64,000 nt of DNA from Flavobacteriaceae bacterium GSB9 (GTDB taxonomy: Bacteria; Bacteroidota; Bacteroidia; Flavobacteriales; Flavobacteriaceae): assembly GCA_022749295.1 (NCBI GenBank), contig CP062007.1:2418001-2482000 (forward strand). Reading direction: 5' to 3'. Positions 25,107 through 34,242 of the stretch are shown one piece after another. The stretch's first letter is position 1. Each line of letters begins with the position of its first letter. A model generated the notes under the pieces. That model saw nothing but the letters and a program-made list of their open reading frames with translations, was not told the origin of the DNA and made no database searches. The translations under genes were made by a program, and so were the position numbers.

Positions 25107-26618
25107 TTACAACGTTTTTATAACGTTTTCAATTCGCTTAACCGTTTCATTTTTCCCAATCAGAAACATGATATCGAACACGTCTGGCCCTTGTAATGCG
25201 CCAACTAAAGCCAATCGTAAAGGCATCATAACTTTGCCAAAGCCAATATTGTTTTCTGTAATCCAGCCTTTAATATCGTTTTGTAGGGCGGTAACCGTAA
25301 AATCGTCGATATGGGTGATAATGCTTTTCACCTTGGTTAATATTTCGGCAGTACCTTCTTTAAAAGCTTTTTTGGATGCTTTTTCGTCGTATGAGGTTGG
25401 GGCCGTAAAAAAGAAGTGGCTCAGTTCCCAGAAATTGGAAACAAAAGTGGCGCGTTCTTTTATTAAACCAATAACCATGGCGATGTAGTTCACATCAATT
25501 TCAGATAGTTCAGGTTTTATTGATTTAAATTGTTCAGCCAGTATATCATTATTCTGCTCTTGCATGTAATGGTGGTTAAACCATTTGGTTTTGTCGGGGT
25601 CGAAACGCGCACCCGACTTATTTACTTTCTTTAAATCGAAAGCTTCAATCAATTCGTCCATTGAGAAAATCTCTTGTTCCGTGCCGGGGTTCCAGCCCAA
25701 AAAGGCCAAAAAGTTCACCATAGCTTCGGGGAAATAACCCTCTTCTTTATAGCCTTTTGAAACTTCATTTGTTTTAGGGTCGGTCCACTCTAATGGAAAT
25801 ACCGGAAAGCCCATTTTATCACCATCGCGCTTGCTTAATTTTCCTTTTCCAGTAGGTTTTAATATAAGCGGCAAATGTGCAAATTCTGGTGTTTCCCATC
25901 CTAAAGCTTGGTACAATTGGTAGTGTAGTGCCAGTGATGGCAACCACTCTTCGCCACGAATTACATGACTTATTTCCATTAAATGGTCGTCTACAATATT
26001 GGCCAAATGGTAAGTGGGCATGCCATCACTTTTAAACAATACTTTATCGTCTAAAATATTGGTATCGATTTTAATATCGCCACGGATAATATCTTTTAAA
26101 TGAAGCGTTTCATCTTGCGGACTTTTAAATCGGATGACGTAGTCTTCACCAGCATCAATTCTTGTTTGAACATCTTCTGCGCTAAGCGATAAGGAGTTTT
26201 TTAGTTTTAAACGGTTATGCCAATTGTAAATAAACGTTTTTCCTTTTCCTTCATGGTCTTTTCTGTGGAAATCGAGTTCTTCGGCCGAATCAAATGCATA
26301 ATAAGCATTACCGGATGCAATAAGTTGGTCGGCATATTGTTTGTATAGCTTTTTACGCTCACTTTGGCGGTATGGACCATAATTACCTTCTAGGTTTGGC
26401 CCTTCATCATAAGGTATACCGCACCAATTTAGGGCATCAATAATGTATTGTTCGGCACCTTCAACGTAACGTTTTTGGTCGGTATCTTCAATACGCAAAA
26501 TGAATTTTCCATTGTGTTTTTTGGCAAATAAATAGTTGAAAAGTGCGGTACGAACACCGCCAATATGTAATGGTCCGGTTGGGCTTGGTGCAAAACGCAC
26601 ACGAACGTTTTTGGTCAT
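25107..26618 (-). CDS. gltX: glutamyl-tRNA synthetase
   Basis: This is a 503-residue class I synthetase charging tRNA-Glu. The HIGH-type motif is in RFAPSPTGPLHIGG (residues 8-21), and the KMSKS-type loop reads KLSKR at 260-264, with FILRIEDTD (39-47) also diagnostic. The C-terminal anticodon-binding domain covers about 330-503. The length is normal for the bacterial enzyme. A full-length glnS is also present in this window, consistent with direct Gln-tRNA charging and a discriminating GluRS. A TAnnTTTG -7 element lies 84 bp upstream, and the esterase gene follows closely. Confidence 0.97.
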   Translation of the reverse strand: MTKNVRVRFAPSPTGPLHIGGVRTALFNYLFAKKHNGKFILRIEDTDQKRYVEGAEQYIIDALNWCGIPYDEGPNLEGNYGPYRQSERKKLYKQYADQLIASGNAYYAFDSAEELDFHRKDHEGKGKTFIYNWHNRLKLKNSLSLSAEDVQTRIDAGEDYVIRFKSPQDETLHLKDIIRGDIKIDTNILDDKVLFKSDGMPTYHLANIVDDHLMEISHVIRGEEWLPSLALHYQLYQALGWETPEFAHLPLILKPTGKGKLSKRDGDKMGFPVFPLEWTDPKTNEVSKGYKEEGYFPEAMVNFLAFLGWNPGTEQEIFSMDELIEAFDLKKVNKSGARFDPDKTKWFNHHYMQEQNNDILAEQFKSIKPELSEIDVNYIAMVIGLIKERATFVSNFWELSHFFFTAPTSYDEKASKKAFKEGTAEILTKVKSIITHIDDFTVTALQNDIKGWITENNIGFGKVMMPLRLALVGALQGPDVFDIMFLIGKNETVKRIENVIKTL

Positions 26619-26701
26619 TTTTATTTTAAATTTTACACTTAAAAAAGCCTATTTAAGTATCGATTAAAAATTGTTATCCTGAACTTAATTCAAGATTGTG
26701 G

Positions 26702-26709
26702 CAAAGATA
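26702..26709 (-). promoter_or_regulatory. -7 element for gltX
   Basis: The minus strand reads TATCTTTG, an exact TAnnTTTG match, 84 bp upstream of the gltX start. The leader (26619-26701) contains a CTGAACTTAATTCAAG imperfect palindrome that could form a small hairpin. Confidence 0.45.
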
Positions 26710-26809
26710 CAATTAACAGCTAATTATGAACCTTGTAAAAAATAAAATTGTAGTTTAGTAAGTTGAAATGGTTTGATTTGGTTATAACAAACCAATTTTT
26801 AAAAAATTG

Positions 26810-29800
26810 ATGGGTAATTTTAAAGTTATACAAGATAAACTAGAGGCATTTATTAGGCGTTATTATATTAACGAATTGCTTAAGGGGGCTATTCTGTTTT
26901 TCGCCATAGGATTACTTTATTTTCTATTTACTCTATTTATAGAGTATGTATTGTGGCTTAACACAACTGCCAGAACCATTTTATTTTGGTTGTTTATAGC
27001 GGTTGAATTTGGTTTACTTCTTAAGTTTATTTTTATACCCTTAGCTAAGTTGTTCAAGCTTCAAAAGGGAATTAACTATGAAGCAGCTTCAAAAATTATC
27101 GGTAAGCATTTTCCGGAGGTAAACGACAAACTTTTAAATGTCTTGCAACTGCATCAAAACCAATCAAAATCGGAGTTGTTATTAGCCAGTATCGAGCAAA
27201 AATCAGTCGAGTTAACGCCTATTCCTTTTAAGTTGGCCATAAACTTCAAAAAGAATTTAGGCTATTTAAAGTACGCGGCCATACCTGTTGTTATTCTATT
27301 GCTAACTTTTTTCTCTGGAAATTTCAATTGGTTTAGCGATAGCTATAAGCGTGTTGTGCATTATAAAACGGCTTACGAGCCACCTGCGCCGTTTCAGTTT
27401 TTTGTTGTCAACGAAAACTTAAACGCCATAGAAAACAAAGACTTTAAATTGGTTGTGAAAACTGCAGGGGACATGGTGCCTGAGAGCGCTCAGATTACGT
27501 ACAACGAAGAAACTTATTTTTTACAACAAAAGGTTTTAGGGACTTTTGAGCATGTTTTTTCTCAAATTAGTGCACCGATAACCTTTCGACTGTTCGCAAA
27601 TAAGGTTACATCAAAGCCTTACATGATAAATGTTGTTGAAACGCCATCGTTGTTGGATTTTGAAATGGATTTGGATTACCCTAGTTATACCAAGAAAAAA
27701 GATGAAGTTTTAAAAAGTACTGGCAACGCTTTGGTTCCTGAGGGCACAAAAATAACATGGCGTTTGCAAACAAAATCAACAGATGATGTTTTTTTATATG
27801 CACAAGACACGGTGAAGTTACAATCTATAAAGAAGGATGTTTTCGAAACCCAAAAGCAGGTATTCAATACTTATAACTATACCCTCAGTACAAGTAACAA
27901 GAATCTAAAGAATTATGAAAACTTGGCCTTCAATATCGGGGTAGTAAAAGATCAATACCCTGAAATTACTATTGAAATGCAACGTGATAGCTTAGATTTG
28001 CAAACCTTGTATTTCCATGGTCAGGTAAGCGACGATTATGGTTTTAGCAAGCTGCAATTGGTTTACTACCCAATTCATGACGAGAGCAGAAAACTAAAGG
28101 AAACAATTTCCGTATCAAATTCAAATATTTCAGAATTTATTACGGCTTTCCCAAATAATTTAAATATTTCAGCAGGTGTTGCTTACGAACTGTACTTCCA
28201 AGTGTTTGATAATGATATCTATAACCGCTATAAGAGTGTAAAAAGTAGTGTTTTTACTTATAGGAAACGAACTCAAGAAGAGGAAGAACAAAAGCGCCTT
28301 GAAGAACAGAGCGAAACGATTAAAGATTTAAACAAATCATTGGAAAAGTTTGATGAGCAAGAAAAGGAATTAGAGGAACTGACCAGAACCCAAAAAGAAA
28401 AGTCTTTTTTAAATTTTAATGACCGAAAGAAGTTGGAATCATTTTTCAAACGTCAAAAGCAACAGGACGAAATGATGAAAAACTTCAACAAAAAACTGAA
28501 AGATAATTTAGATCAATTCCAAAAAGAAGAGCTAGAGGAAGATGCATTTAAAGAAGATCTTAAAAAGCGTTTGAAAGAAAATGAAGAGAAGCTCCAAAAA
28601 GATGAAAAGCTACTAGAAGAAATAGAAAAGCTTCAAGATAAAATGAACAAAGAGGATTTAATTCAAAAGCTCGATGAATTAGCCAAGCAAAACAAAAATA
28701 AAAAGCGAAGCTTAGAACAGTTGTTGGAATTGACCAAGCGATTTTACGTTGAAAAGAAGTTGGAAAAGCTAAAAGATGATTTAGAAAAATTGGCTGAGGA
28801 ACAAGAACATTTATCTAACGAACCTGATGAAAAAAACACCAAAGAAAACCAAGAAGAGCTCAATGACAAATTCGATAATTATAAAAAAGAACTCAACGAA
28901 TTAGAAAAGGAAAGTAAAGAATTAAAGAAGCCAATTGACATTCCGAGAGATAAGCTGGATGAACAAGAAGTTGATACCGAACAAGAAAAGGCTACCGAGC
29001 AGCTAGAAAATGCTCAGAAAAAAGCTCAACCAAATGCGAAAAAAGACCTTCAAAGTAACAAACAAGAACAGTTGAAGAAGGCACGTAAAAACCAGAAAAA
29101 CGCTGCAAAAAAAATGCAACAAATGAGCGAGCAAATGCAAAGCGCTATGCAGGCCAATGGTGGAGAGCAAATGCAAGAAGATGCCGAAGCGCTACGGCAA
29201 ATTTTAGATAATTTGGTGTTGTTTTCGTTTGATCAAGAAGATTTAATGGATCAATTTAAAGCTATCGAATCCAAACACAATAAGTACGCATCATATTTAA
29301 TCAAACAAAATAATCTTAAAGAGCATTTCGAGCATATAGACGATAGCTTGTTTACCCTTTCGTTACGTCAACCTAAATTGTCTGAGGAAGTTAACAAACA
29401 AATCAGCGATGTGTATTATAATATAGATAAAGCTTTGGGTTTGCTTGCTGAAAACCAACTGTATCAAGGTGTATCCAATCAACAATTTGCGATTACTGCT
29501 ACGAATAATCTAGCTGATATTTTAAGCAACACGCTCGACAATATGCAAGAGAGTTTAAGTATGTCCGCTGGAAAAGGTGGACAGGGCGAAATGCAATTAC
29601 CAGATATTATAATGGGGCAGGAGGAGCTCAACAAAATGATGGGCGATGGCATGAAAAAGGATAAAAGTGGTAAACCAAAGGATGGTGAAAATGGCAAGGA
29701 AGGAAAGGGCGAACAAAAGAGCCAAGATGGCCAGCAGGGAGAAGATGGAAAACAAAAAAATGGAAAAAACGGTCAAGGTGCTAATGGAGAGGGCGAAGGT

Positions 29801-30223
29801 AATAACGAAGATTTAAATGGATTGCTGTATGAAATTTATCAGCAGCAGCAGCAGTTGCGACAAGCTTTGCAAGATAAGTTACAGAAAGAAGGCCTTGGAG
29901 CTAAAGGCGATGCTTTGGTTAAGAAAATGGAAGACATTGAGTTGGATTTGCTCAATAAGGGATTTACAAACCAAACTTTGAAAAAAATGATGGACCTAAA
30001 ATATCAACTTCTAAAGATGGAAAATGCTACGTTCCAGCAAGGTCAGGATAATAAGCGTAAATCACAGACCAATAATAAGCAGTTTAATGGTCTTGTAAAC
30101 AATCAAATCCCGACAGCCAAACAATATTTTCAAACTACTGAAATATTGGATAAACAAGCCTTACCTTTGCAGCCAGTTTATAAGAAAAAGGTTCTAAAGT
30201 ATTTTAAAACAAGCAATGATTAA
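26810..30223 (+). CDS. DUF4175 family giant membrane/coiled-coil protein
   Basis: The ATG at 26810 is used; an in-frame TTG one codon upstream is less likely. The 1137-residue protein has three N-terminal hydrophobic segments (about 24-48, 58-80 and 155-175). A beta-rich extracytoplasmic region of about 300 residues follows. Next comes a long, almost uninterrupted coiled coil very rich in K, E and Q (about residues 480-780), and then helical segments. A Gly/Lys/Gln-rich low-complexity stretch lies at about 945-1005, with GKGGQGEMQLPD at its start. This matches DUF4175, a Bacteroidota family of unknown function. A structural or envelope role is plausible. It overlaps ybeY by 8 bp, so the two are co-transcribed. 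Confidence 0.85.
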   Translation: MGNFKVIQDKLEAFIRRYYINELLKGAILFFAIGLLYFLFTLFIEYVLWLNTTARTILFWLFIAVEFGLLLKFIFIPLAKLFKLQKGINYEAASKIIGKHFPEVNDKLLNVLQLHQNQSKSELLLASIEQKSVELTPIPFKLAINFKKNLGYLKYAAIPVVILLLTFFSGNFNWFSDSYKRVVHYKTAYEPPAPFQFFVVNENLNAIENKDFKLVVKTAGDMVPESAQITYNEETYFLQQKVLGTFEHVFSQISAPITFRLFANKVTSKPYMINVVETPSLLDFEMDLDYPSYTKKKDEVLKSTGNALVPEGTKITWRLQTKSTDDVFLYAQDTVKLQSIKKDVFETQKQVFNTYNYTLSTSNKNLKNYENLAFNIGVVKDQYPEITIEMQRDSLDLQTLYFHGQVSDDYGFSKLQLVYYPIHDESRKLKETISVSNSNISEFITAFPNNLNISAGVAYELYFQVFDNDIYNRYKSVKSSVFTYRKRTQEEEEQKRLEEQSETIKDLNKSLEKFDEQEKELEELTRTQKEKSFLNFNDRKKLESFFKRQKQQDEMMKNFNKKLKDNLDQFQKEELEEDAFKEDLKKRLKENEEKLQKDEKLLEEIEKLQDKMNKEDLIQKLDELAKQNKNKKRSLEQLLELTKRFYVEKKLEKLKDDLEKLAEEQEHLSNEPDEKNTKENQEELNDKFDNYKKELNELEKESKELKKPIDIPRDKLDEQEVDTEQEKATEQLENAQKKAQPNAKKDLQSNKQEQLKKARKNQKNAAKKMQQMSEQMQSAMQANGGEQMQEDAEALRQILDNLVLFSFDQEDLMDQFKAIESKHNKYASYLIKQNNLKEHFEHIDDSLFTLSLRQPKLSEEVNKQISDVYYNIDKALGLLAENQLYQGVSNQQFAITATNNLADILSNTLDNMQESLSMSAGKGGQGEMQLPDIIMGQEELNKMMGDGMKKDKSGKPKDGENGKEGKGEQKSQDGQQGEDGKQKNGKNGQGANGEGEGNNEDLNGLLYEIYQQQQQLRQALQDKLQKEGLGAKGDALVKKMEDIELDLLNKGFTNQTLKKMMDLKYQLLKMENATFQQGQDNKRKSQTNNKQFNGLVNNQIPTAKQYFQTTEILDKQALPLQPVYKKKVLKYFKTSND

Positions 30224-30632
30224 TTTCAATTATGAGACCGATTTTATGTTAGAATCGGAATCAAAAATATCAAAGTGGATTTTAGAGACCATTGCAAAGG
30301 AGAAACACAAAGTTGAAGAGATTAACTATGTGTTTTGTGATGATGAATATTTACATAAATTAAATATAGAATTTTTAAATCACGATACACTTACTGATAT
30401 TATCAGTTTTGATTACTCGGTCGGAAAAATTATACAAGGCGATATATTTATTTCTGTTGAAAGAGTAGCAGATAATGCCAATGATTTTAATGTTTCTTTT
30501 AATGAAGAATTGCATCGCGTTATTATTCATGGTGTACTTCATTATTGTGGATACAAAGATAAATCAGAGGATGATGCTGCCGTGATGCGTAAAAAAGAGA
30601 ATTTCTATTTAGCGCAACTTGCTGAAAATTAA
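30216..30632 (+). CDS. ybeY: endoribonuclease YbeY (rRNA maturation factor)
   Basis: This 138-residue protein of the YbeY/UPF0054 family takes part in 16S rRNA 3'-end maturation and ribosome quality control. The family motif HGxLHxxGYDH appears as HGVLHYCGYKD. The first two metal ligands H105 and H109 are present, but the third position is Asp (D115) instead of His. TDIISFDY, the beta-strand before the active site, is also conserved. The start overlaps the DUF4175 gene by 8 bp. A parS-like palindrome and mnmG follow. Confidence 0.9.
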   Translation: MINFNYETDFMLESESKISKWILETIAKEKHKVEEINYVFCDDEYLHKLNIEFLNHDTLTDIISFDYSVGKIIQGDIFISVERVADNANDFNVSFNEELHRVIIHGVLHYCGYKDKSEDDAAVMRKKENFYLAQLAEN

Positions 30633-30670
30633 TTATTACAGCGTATATTTGCAACCCAAAACTAATAGAT

Positions 30671-30686
30671 TGTTCCACGTGGAACA
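30671..30686. promoter_or_regulatory. parS-like ParB binding site 1
   Basis: TGTTCCACGTGGAACA is a perfect 16-bp palindrome. It differs from the widely conserved chromosomal parS consensus TGTTTCACGTGAAACA only at the symmetric positions 5 and 12. It lies 24 bp upstream of the mnmG start. A second copy differing at one base is at 33045-33060. ParB/Spo0J would load here and aid origin segregation. Confidence 0.8.
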
Positions 30687-30710
30687 TTAAAGAAAATAAA
30701 CTAAGGAATT

Positions 30711-32582
30711 ATGTTTAACGAAGTTTATGATGTTGTAGTTGTTGGTGCAGGCCATGCAGGAAGTGAAGCTGCAGCCGCTGCTGCCAACATGGGTAGTAAA
30801 ACCTTGTTAGTTACCATGAACTTACAAAACATTGCGCAGATGTCTTGTAATCCTGCTATGGGTGGAATTGCCAAAGGGCAAATTGTTCGAGAAATCGATG
30901 CTTTGGGTGGTTATAGTGGTATTGTTTCCGATACGTCTGCTATTCAGTTTAAAATGCTCAATAAATCAAAAGGACCTGCTATGTGGAGTCCAAGAGTTCA
31001 GAGTGATAGAATGCGTTTTGCCGAAGACTGGCGAATGCTTTTAGAGCAGACACCTAATTTAGATTTCTATCAGGAAATGGTTTCTGGGCTTTTAATTGAT
31101 GGTAATAATGTGGTTGGGGTAAAAACGTCTTTGGGTATTGAAATTAAAGCTAAAACGGTTGTTCTGACCAACGGAACTTTCTTGAATGGTTTGATTCACA
31201 TTGGCGATAAAAATTTTGGAGGCGGCCGGGCTGGTGAAAAAGCCGCCAAAGGCATTACCGAACAATTAGTCGATTTGGGTTTTGAATCGGGAAGAATGAA
31301 AACCGGAACACCGCCTCGTGTTGATGGAAGGAGTTTAGATTATTCAAAAATGACTGAGCAACCAGGAGATGATAACCCTGAAAAATTCTCATATCTCGAC
31401 GTTACAAAGCCATTGACTAAGCAACGATCTTGCCATATGACTTACACCAGTGAATTGGTACACGATTTATTGCGTGAAGGTTTCGATAGGTCACCAATGT
31501 TTAATGGAAGAATTAAAAGTTTAGGCCCAAGATATTGCCCCTCTATTGAAGATAAAATAAATCGATTTACTGATAAAGACAGGCATCAATTATTTATAGA
31601 ACCAGAAGGTTGGAATACGGTAGAAGTTTATGTTAATGGATTCTCTACTTCACTTCCTGAAGACGTACAATTTAAAGCCTTGCGTTCTGTAAAGGGTTTT
31701 GAAAACGTTAAGTTTTTTAGACCGGGTTATGCTATTGAATATGATTATTTTCCGCCTACACAATTGAGGCATACGCTAGAAACCAAATTAATTAATGGTT
31801 TGTATTTTGCTGGACAAATAAATGGAACTACGGGATATGAAGAAGCGGCCTCGCAGGGATTAATGGCGGGAATAAATGCTGGTTTAAAGGTGCAAGAACG
31901 GGATGCTTTTACTTTAAAACGTGATGAAGCTTATATAGGTGTTTTGATTGATGATTTAATAACCAAAGGTACCGAAGAACCTTATAGAATGTTTACATCA
32001 CGAGCAGAATATCGTACGCTTTTAAGACAGGATAATGCAGATTTAAGGTTAACGCCAAAAGGTTATGAGATTGGTTTGGCTTCCGAAAAGCGTTTAAAAC
32101 GTATGGAAAATAAGCATGAAGCTGCCGAAAAATTTGTTGATTTTTTTAGAAACCTTAGTGTTAAACCAGAAGACATAAATCCGATTCTTGAAGAAAAGAA
32201 ATCGGCTCCCGTGAAACAATCAGGAAAACTTTTCAAGATATTTGCCCGGCCAAATATTGAAATGGAAGACGTTAGAAAAATTACAGAGGTCGAGAGTTAT
32301 ATTCATGACCATAATTTGGATAGAGAAGTGATTGAGCAGACCGAAATTCAGGTTAAATATTCTGGCTATATCGCAAAGGAAAAAAACAATGCCGATAAAC
32401 TGAGCCGTCTGGAGTATGTAAAAATCCCTGAGAATTTCGATTACTCAAAAATTAAATCTATGAGTTTTGAGGCTCGTGAAAAGTTGAAAAAAATTCAACC
32501 AGCAACTGTTTCTCAAGCGTCACGAATTAGTGGTGTTTCGCCAAACGATATTTCTGTTTTATTGGTTTATATGGGGAGGTGA
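30711..32582 (+). CDS. mnmG: tRNA uridine-5-carboxymethylaminomethyl modification enzyme
   Basis: This 623-residue FAD protein (GidA) forms the cmnm5 group at the wobble uridine of several tRNAs with MnmE, using methylene-tetrahydrofolate. The dinucleotide-binding motif VVVGAGHAGSEAA is at the N-terminus, with conserved MSCNPAMGGIAKGQIVREID (about 44-63), GTFLNGLIHIGD and GTTGYEEAASQGL. The C-terminal helical domain that binds MnmE and tRNA is complete. The length is normal. mnmG lies next to the chromosome origin in many bacteria, and two parS-like palindromes bracket it here. The next gene overlaps its stop codon. Confidence 0.98.
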   Translation: MFNEVYDVVVVGAGHAGSEAAAAAANMGSKTLLVTMNLQNIAQMSCNPAMGGIAKGQIVREIDALGGYSGIVSDTSAIQFKMLNKSKGPAMWSPRVQSDRMRFAEDWRMLLEQTPNLDFYQEMVSGLLIDGNNVVGVKTSLGIEIKAKTVVLTNGTFLNGLIHIGDKNFGGGRAGEKAAKGITEQLVDLGFESGRMKTGTPPRVDGRSLDYSKMTEQPGDDNPEKFSYLDVTKPLTKQRSCHMTYTSELVHDLLREGFDRSPMFNGRIKSLGPRYCPSIEDKINRFTDKDRHQLFIEPEGWNTVEVYVNGFSTSLPEDVQFKALRSVKGFENVKFFRPGYAIEYDYFPPTQLRHTLETKLINGLYFAGQINGTTGYEEAASQGLMAGINAGLKVQERDAFTLKRDEAYIGVLIDDLITKGTEEPYRMFTSRAEYRTLLRQDNADLRLTPKGYEIGLASEKRLKRMENKHEAAEKFVDFFRNLSVKPEDINPILEEKKSAPVKQSGKLFKIFARPNIEMEDVRKITEVESYIHDHNLDREVIEQTEIQVKYSGYIAKEKNNADKLSRLEYVKIPENFDYSKIKSMSFEAREKLKKIQPATVSQASRISGVSPNDISVLLVYMGR

Positions 32583-33046
32583 TGATATGCCAGATTGATT
32601 TAAATCAAGAAGTCCCTTTTGCTGTTAAAGCTCAATTCGGTTTCCCGCTAACGGTTTTATTCTTGTGTCTGACTTATATTAATGTCTTTTTTCTTCCTTT
32701 GCTATTGTTTGGGGTTTTATTTATGTTCAGTGGTTATTCATACGTGTTTAAGGCTGATGGATGTCACAAAGTTAAGTACAAGACCTTTGGGTTTACAGTT
32801 ATTGAATTTAATCGTCAATTTTTAAAACCAGATTATGTTTCTGTTTTTAATCAGAGCTTTAAGCAAACATCCGTCTTAGGGTTTCTGGAGTTTGGAACAT
32901 CTAAGTATAAATCTTATGTTGTAAAGTTGTTTCAGGGAAACCAAAATATAATTGTTTATAAGTCTAATAATTCAGAAGCGGTGTTGCGTATTGGTGAAGG
33001 ATTGTCAAATCTATTTGAAATAGAGTTGTACAACGCATTAAAATAG
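32582..33046 (+). CDS. small two-TM membrane protein, unknown function
   Basis: The start is ATG at 32582, sharing its first base with the mnmG stop (TGATG); a GTG one codon earlier is an alternative. The 154-residue product has a hydrophobic hairpin (about residues 18-50) and a mostly soluble C-terminal part that resembles a PH-like strand pattern (YKSYVVKLFQGNQNIIVY). I recognise no named family. Translational coupling to mnmG suggests steady low-level co-expression. The stop codon overlaps the second parS-like palindrome. Confidence 0.6.
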   Translation: MICQIDLNQEVPFAVKAQFGFPLTVLFLCLTYINVFFLPLLLFGVLFMFSGYSYVFKADGCHKVKYKTFGFTVIEFNRQFLKPDYVSVFNQSFKQTSVLGFLEFGTSKYKSYVVKLFQGNQNIIVYKSNNSEAVLRIGEGLSNLFEIELYNALK

Positions 33047-33060
33047 TTCCACGTGGAACA
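33045..33060. promoter_or_regulatory. parS-like ParB binding site 2
   Basis: AGTTCCACGTGGAACA carries the full 14-bp palindrome GTTCCACGTGGAAC (33046-33059). It matches site 1 at 15 of 16 positions, differing only in the first base. It begins in the stop codon of the small membrane-protein gene, 2.37 kb from site 1. Confidence 0.8.
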
Positions 33061-33137
33061 TTTGTTTTATACAGAAATATTAACTTGCGATATTTTATAA
33101 ATAGAAGGTCAATATTAGCATAAATTTTCATGAATTC

Positions 33138-33998
33138 GTGACAAAAGAAAACCAACAAAATTTTTATTTAACCGTAAAAGATTTTTCCGTTTCGGGGGAA
33201 GAGTTTCAGCTTTTAGAAAATACCGAATTTGGTTTTTTAGAAACCCATCCGAAACCTTCTTCTGATAAATTACCGGAGTATTATCAAAGTGAGGATTATA
33301 TTTCGCATACCGATTCTAAAAGAAATATGTTTGAAAAAGTGTATCATTTGGTGCGCTCTATTTCGCTAAAAAGTAAGTTAAAGTTAATCGATACAGTTTC
33401 CGTGGGAGAGAAGAGGCTTTTAGATTTTGGATGCGGAACGGGCGATTTTTTACAAACAGCACAAAAGAATAATTGGCAAGTAACTGGAATTGAACCCAAT
33501 CAACAAGCAAGAACAATTGCCAATAAAAAAACCAATAATTCTGTTTTTGATGTTGATGAACTTTCAAAATTAGAAGAACAAAGTTTTGATGTGATTACAC
33601 TTTGGCATGTTTTGGAGCATTTGCCAAATTTAGAAGAAGACCTTTGGGCATTTCAAAAACTATTAAAGCCAAACGGTACTTTAATAATTGCTGTGCCCAA
33701 TTATCAAAGCTATGATGCCAAACACTACAAAAACTTTTGGGCTGCTTTTGATGTGCCGAGACATTTATGGCATTTTGATAAAAATGCCATGATGAAATTA
33801 ATGCGGAGTGTTTCAATGAAATTAAAAAAAGTGAAGCCTATGTGGTTTGATGCGTTTTATGTGAGCCTGCTTTCGGAAAAATACAAAACTGGAAAGATGA
33901 ACCCGATTAAAGGAATTTGGATTGGACTGCTTTCAAATTTTAAGGCGTTGACGACAAAAGAGGCATCATCGTTGATTTATATCTTAAATAAGATGTAA
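33138..33998 (+). CDS. class I SAM-dependent methyltransferase
   Basis: This 286-residue protein starts with GTG (33138), since the nearby ATG at 33130 is out of frame. The Rossmann SAM-binding motif LLDFGCGTGDFL (about residues 94-105), the acidic GIEPNQQA and the later FDVITLWHVLEHL and NGTLIIAVPN blocks identify a Methyltransf_23/11-type enzyme. The N-terminal 85 residues, containing YYQSEDYISHTD, may bind the acceptor. Members with this layout methylate varied small molecules or surface glycans, so the substrate is unknown. It lies just after a parS-like site and is alone in its unit. Confidence 0.85.
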   Translation: MTKENQQNFYLTVKDFSVSGEEFQLLENTEFGFLETHPKPSSDKLPEYYQSEDYISHTDSKRNMFEKVYHLVRSISLKSKLKLIDTVSVGEKRLLDFGCGTGDFLQTAQKNNWQVTGIEPNQQARTIANKKTNNSVFDVDELSKLEEQSFDVITLWHVLEHLPNLEEDLWAFQKLLKPNGTLIIAVPNYQSYDAKHYKNFWAAFDVPRHLWHFDKNAMMKLMRSVSMKLKKVKPMWFDAFYVSLLSEKYKTGKMNPIKGIWIGLLSNFKALTTKEASSLIYILNKM

Positions 33999-34165
33999 AT
34001 TTTGTTTTTTAGGATTGCTACGGTGTTAATTTGCCTTAGAACAACCTAAACCCTTCTTGGTTTGGCAGCTGTCCTTAAATCGCTTTATTTTAAGTTGATT
34101 TTAATAGCCAAAAATTATTTTTAATTAATTAACGATAGTTTTTGATTATAAGTTAAAATGGCACC

Positions 34166-34203
34166 AATTCGACATCGAATTATACTTTACTTTCTTACAT
34201 TTG
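34166..34203 (+). promoter_or_regulatory. promoter with operator-like dyad for the OmpH-like lipoprotein gene
   Basis: TACATTTG (34196-34203) matches the TAnnTTTG -7 consensus. AATTCGA-CA-TCGAATT (34166-34181), a perfect 7-bp inverted repeat, lies 14 bp upstream, where the -33 element would be. This suggests a regulator binding over the promoter. The leader to the ATG at 34243 is about 35 nt. Confidence 0.45.
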
Positions 34204-34242
34204 TGCGAATTAAAAAAATAAACTAAACCAGATAATAAAAAC

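Noticed and set aside
29680-29800. Tandem DNA repeat in the Gly/Lys/Gln-rich part of the DUF4175 gene
   Set aside because: The amino-acid composition is simple but the DNA does not repeat in register, so it is low complexity rather than a tandem array.
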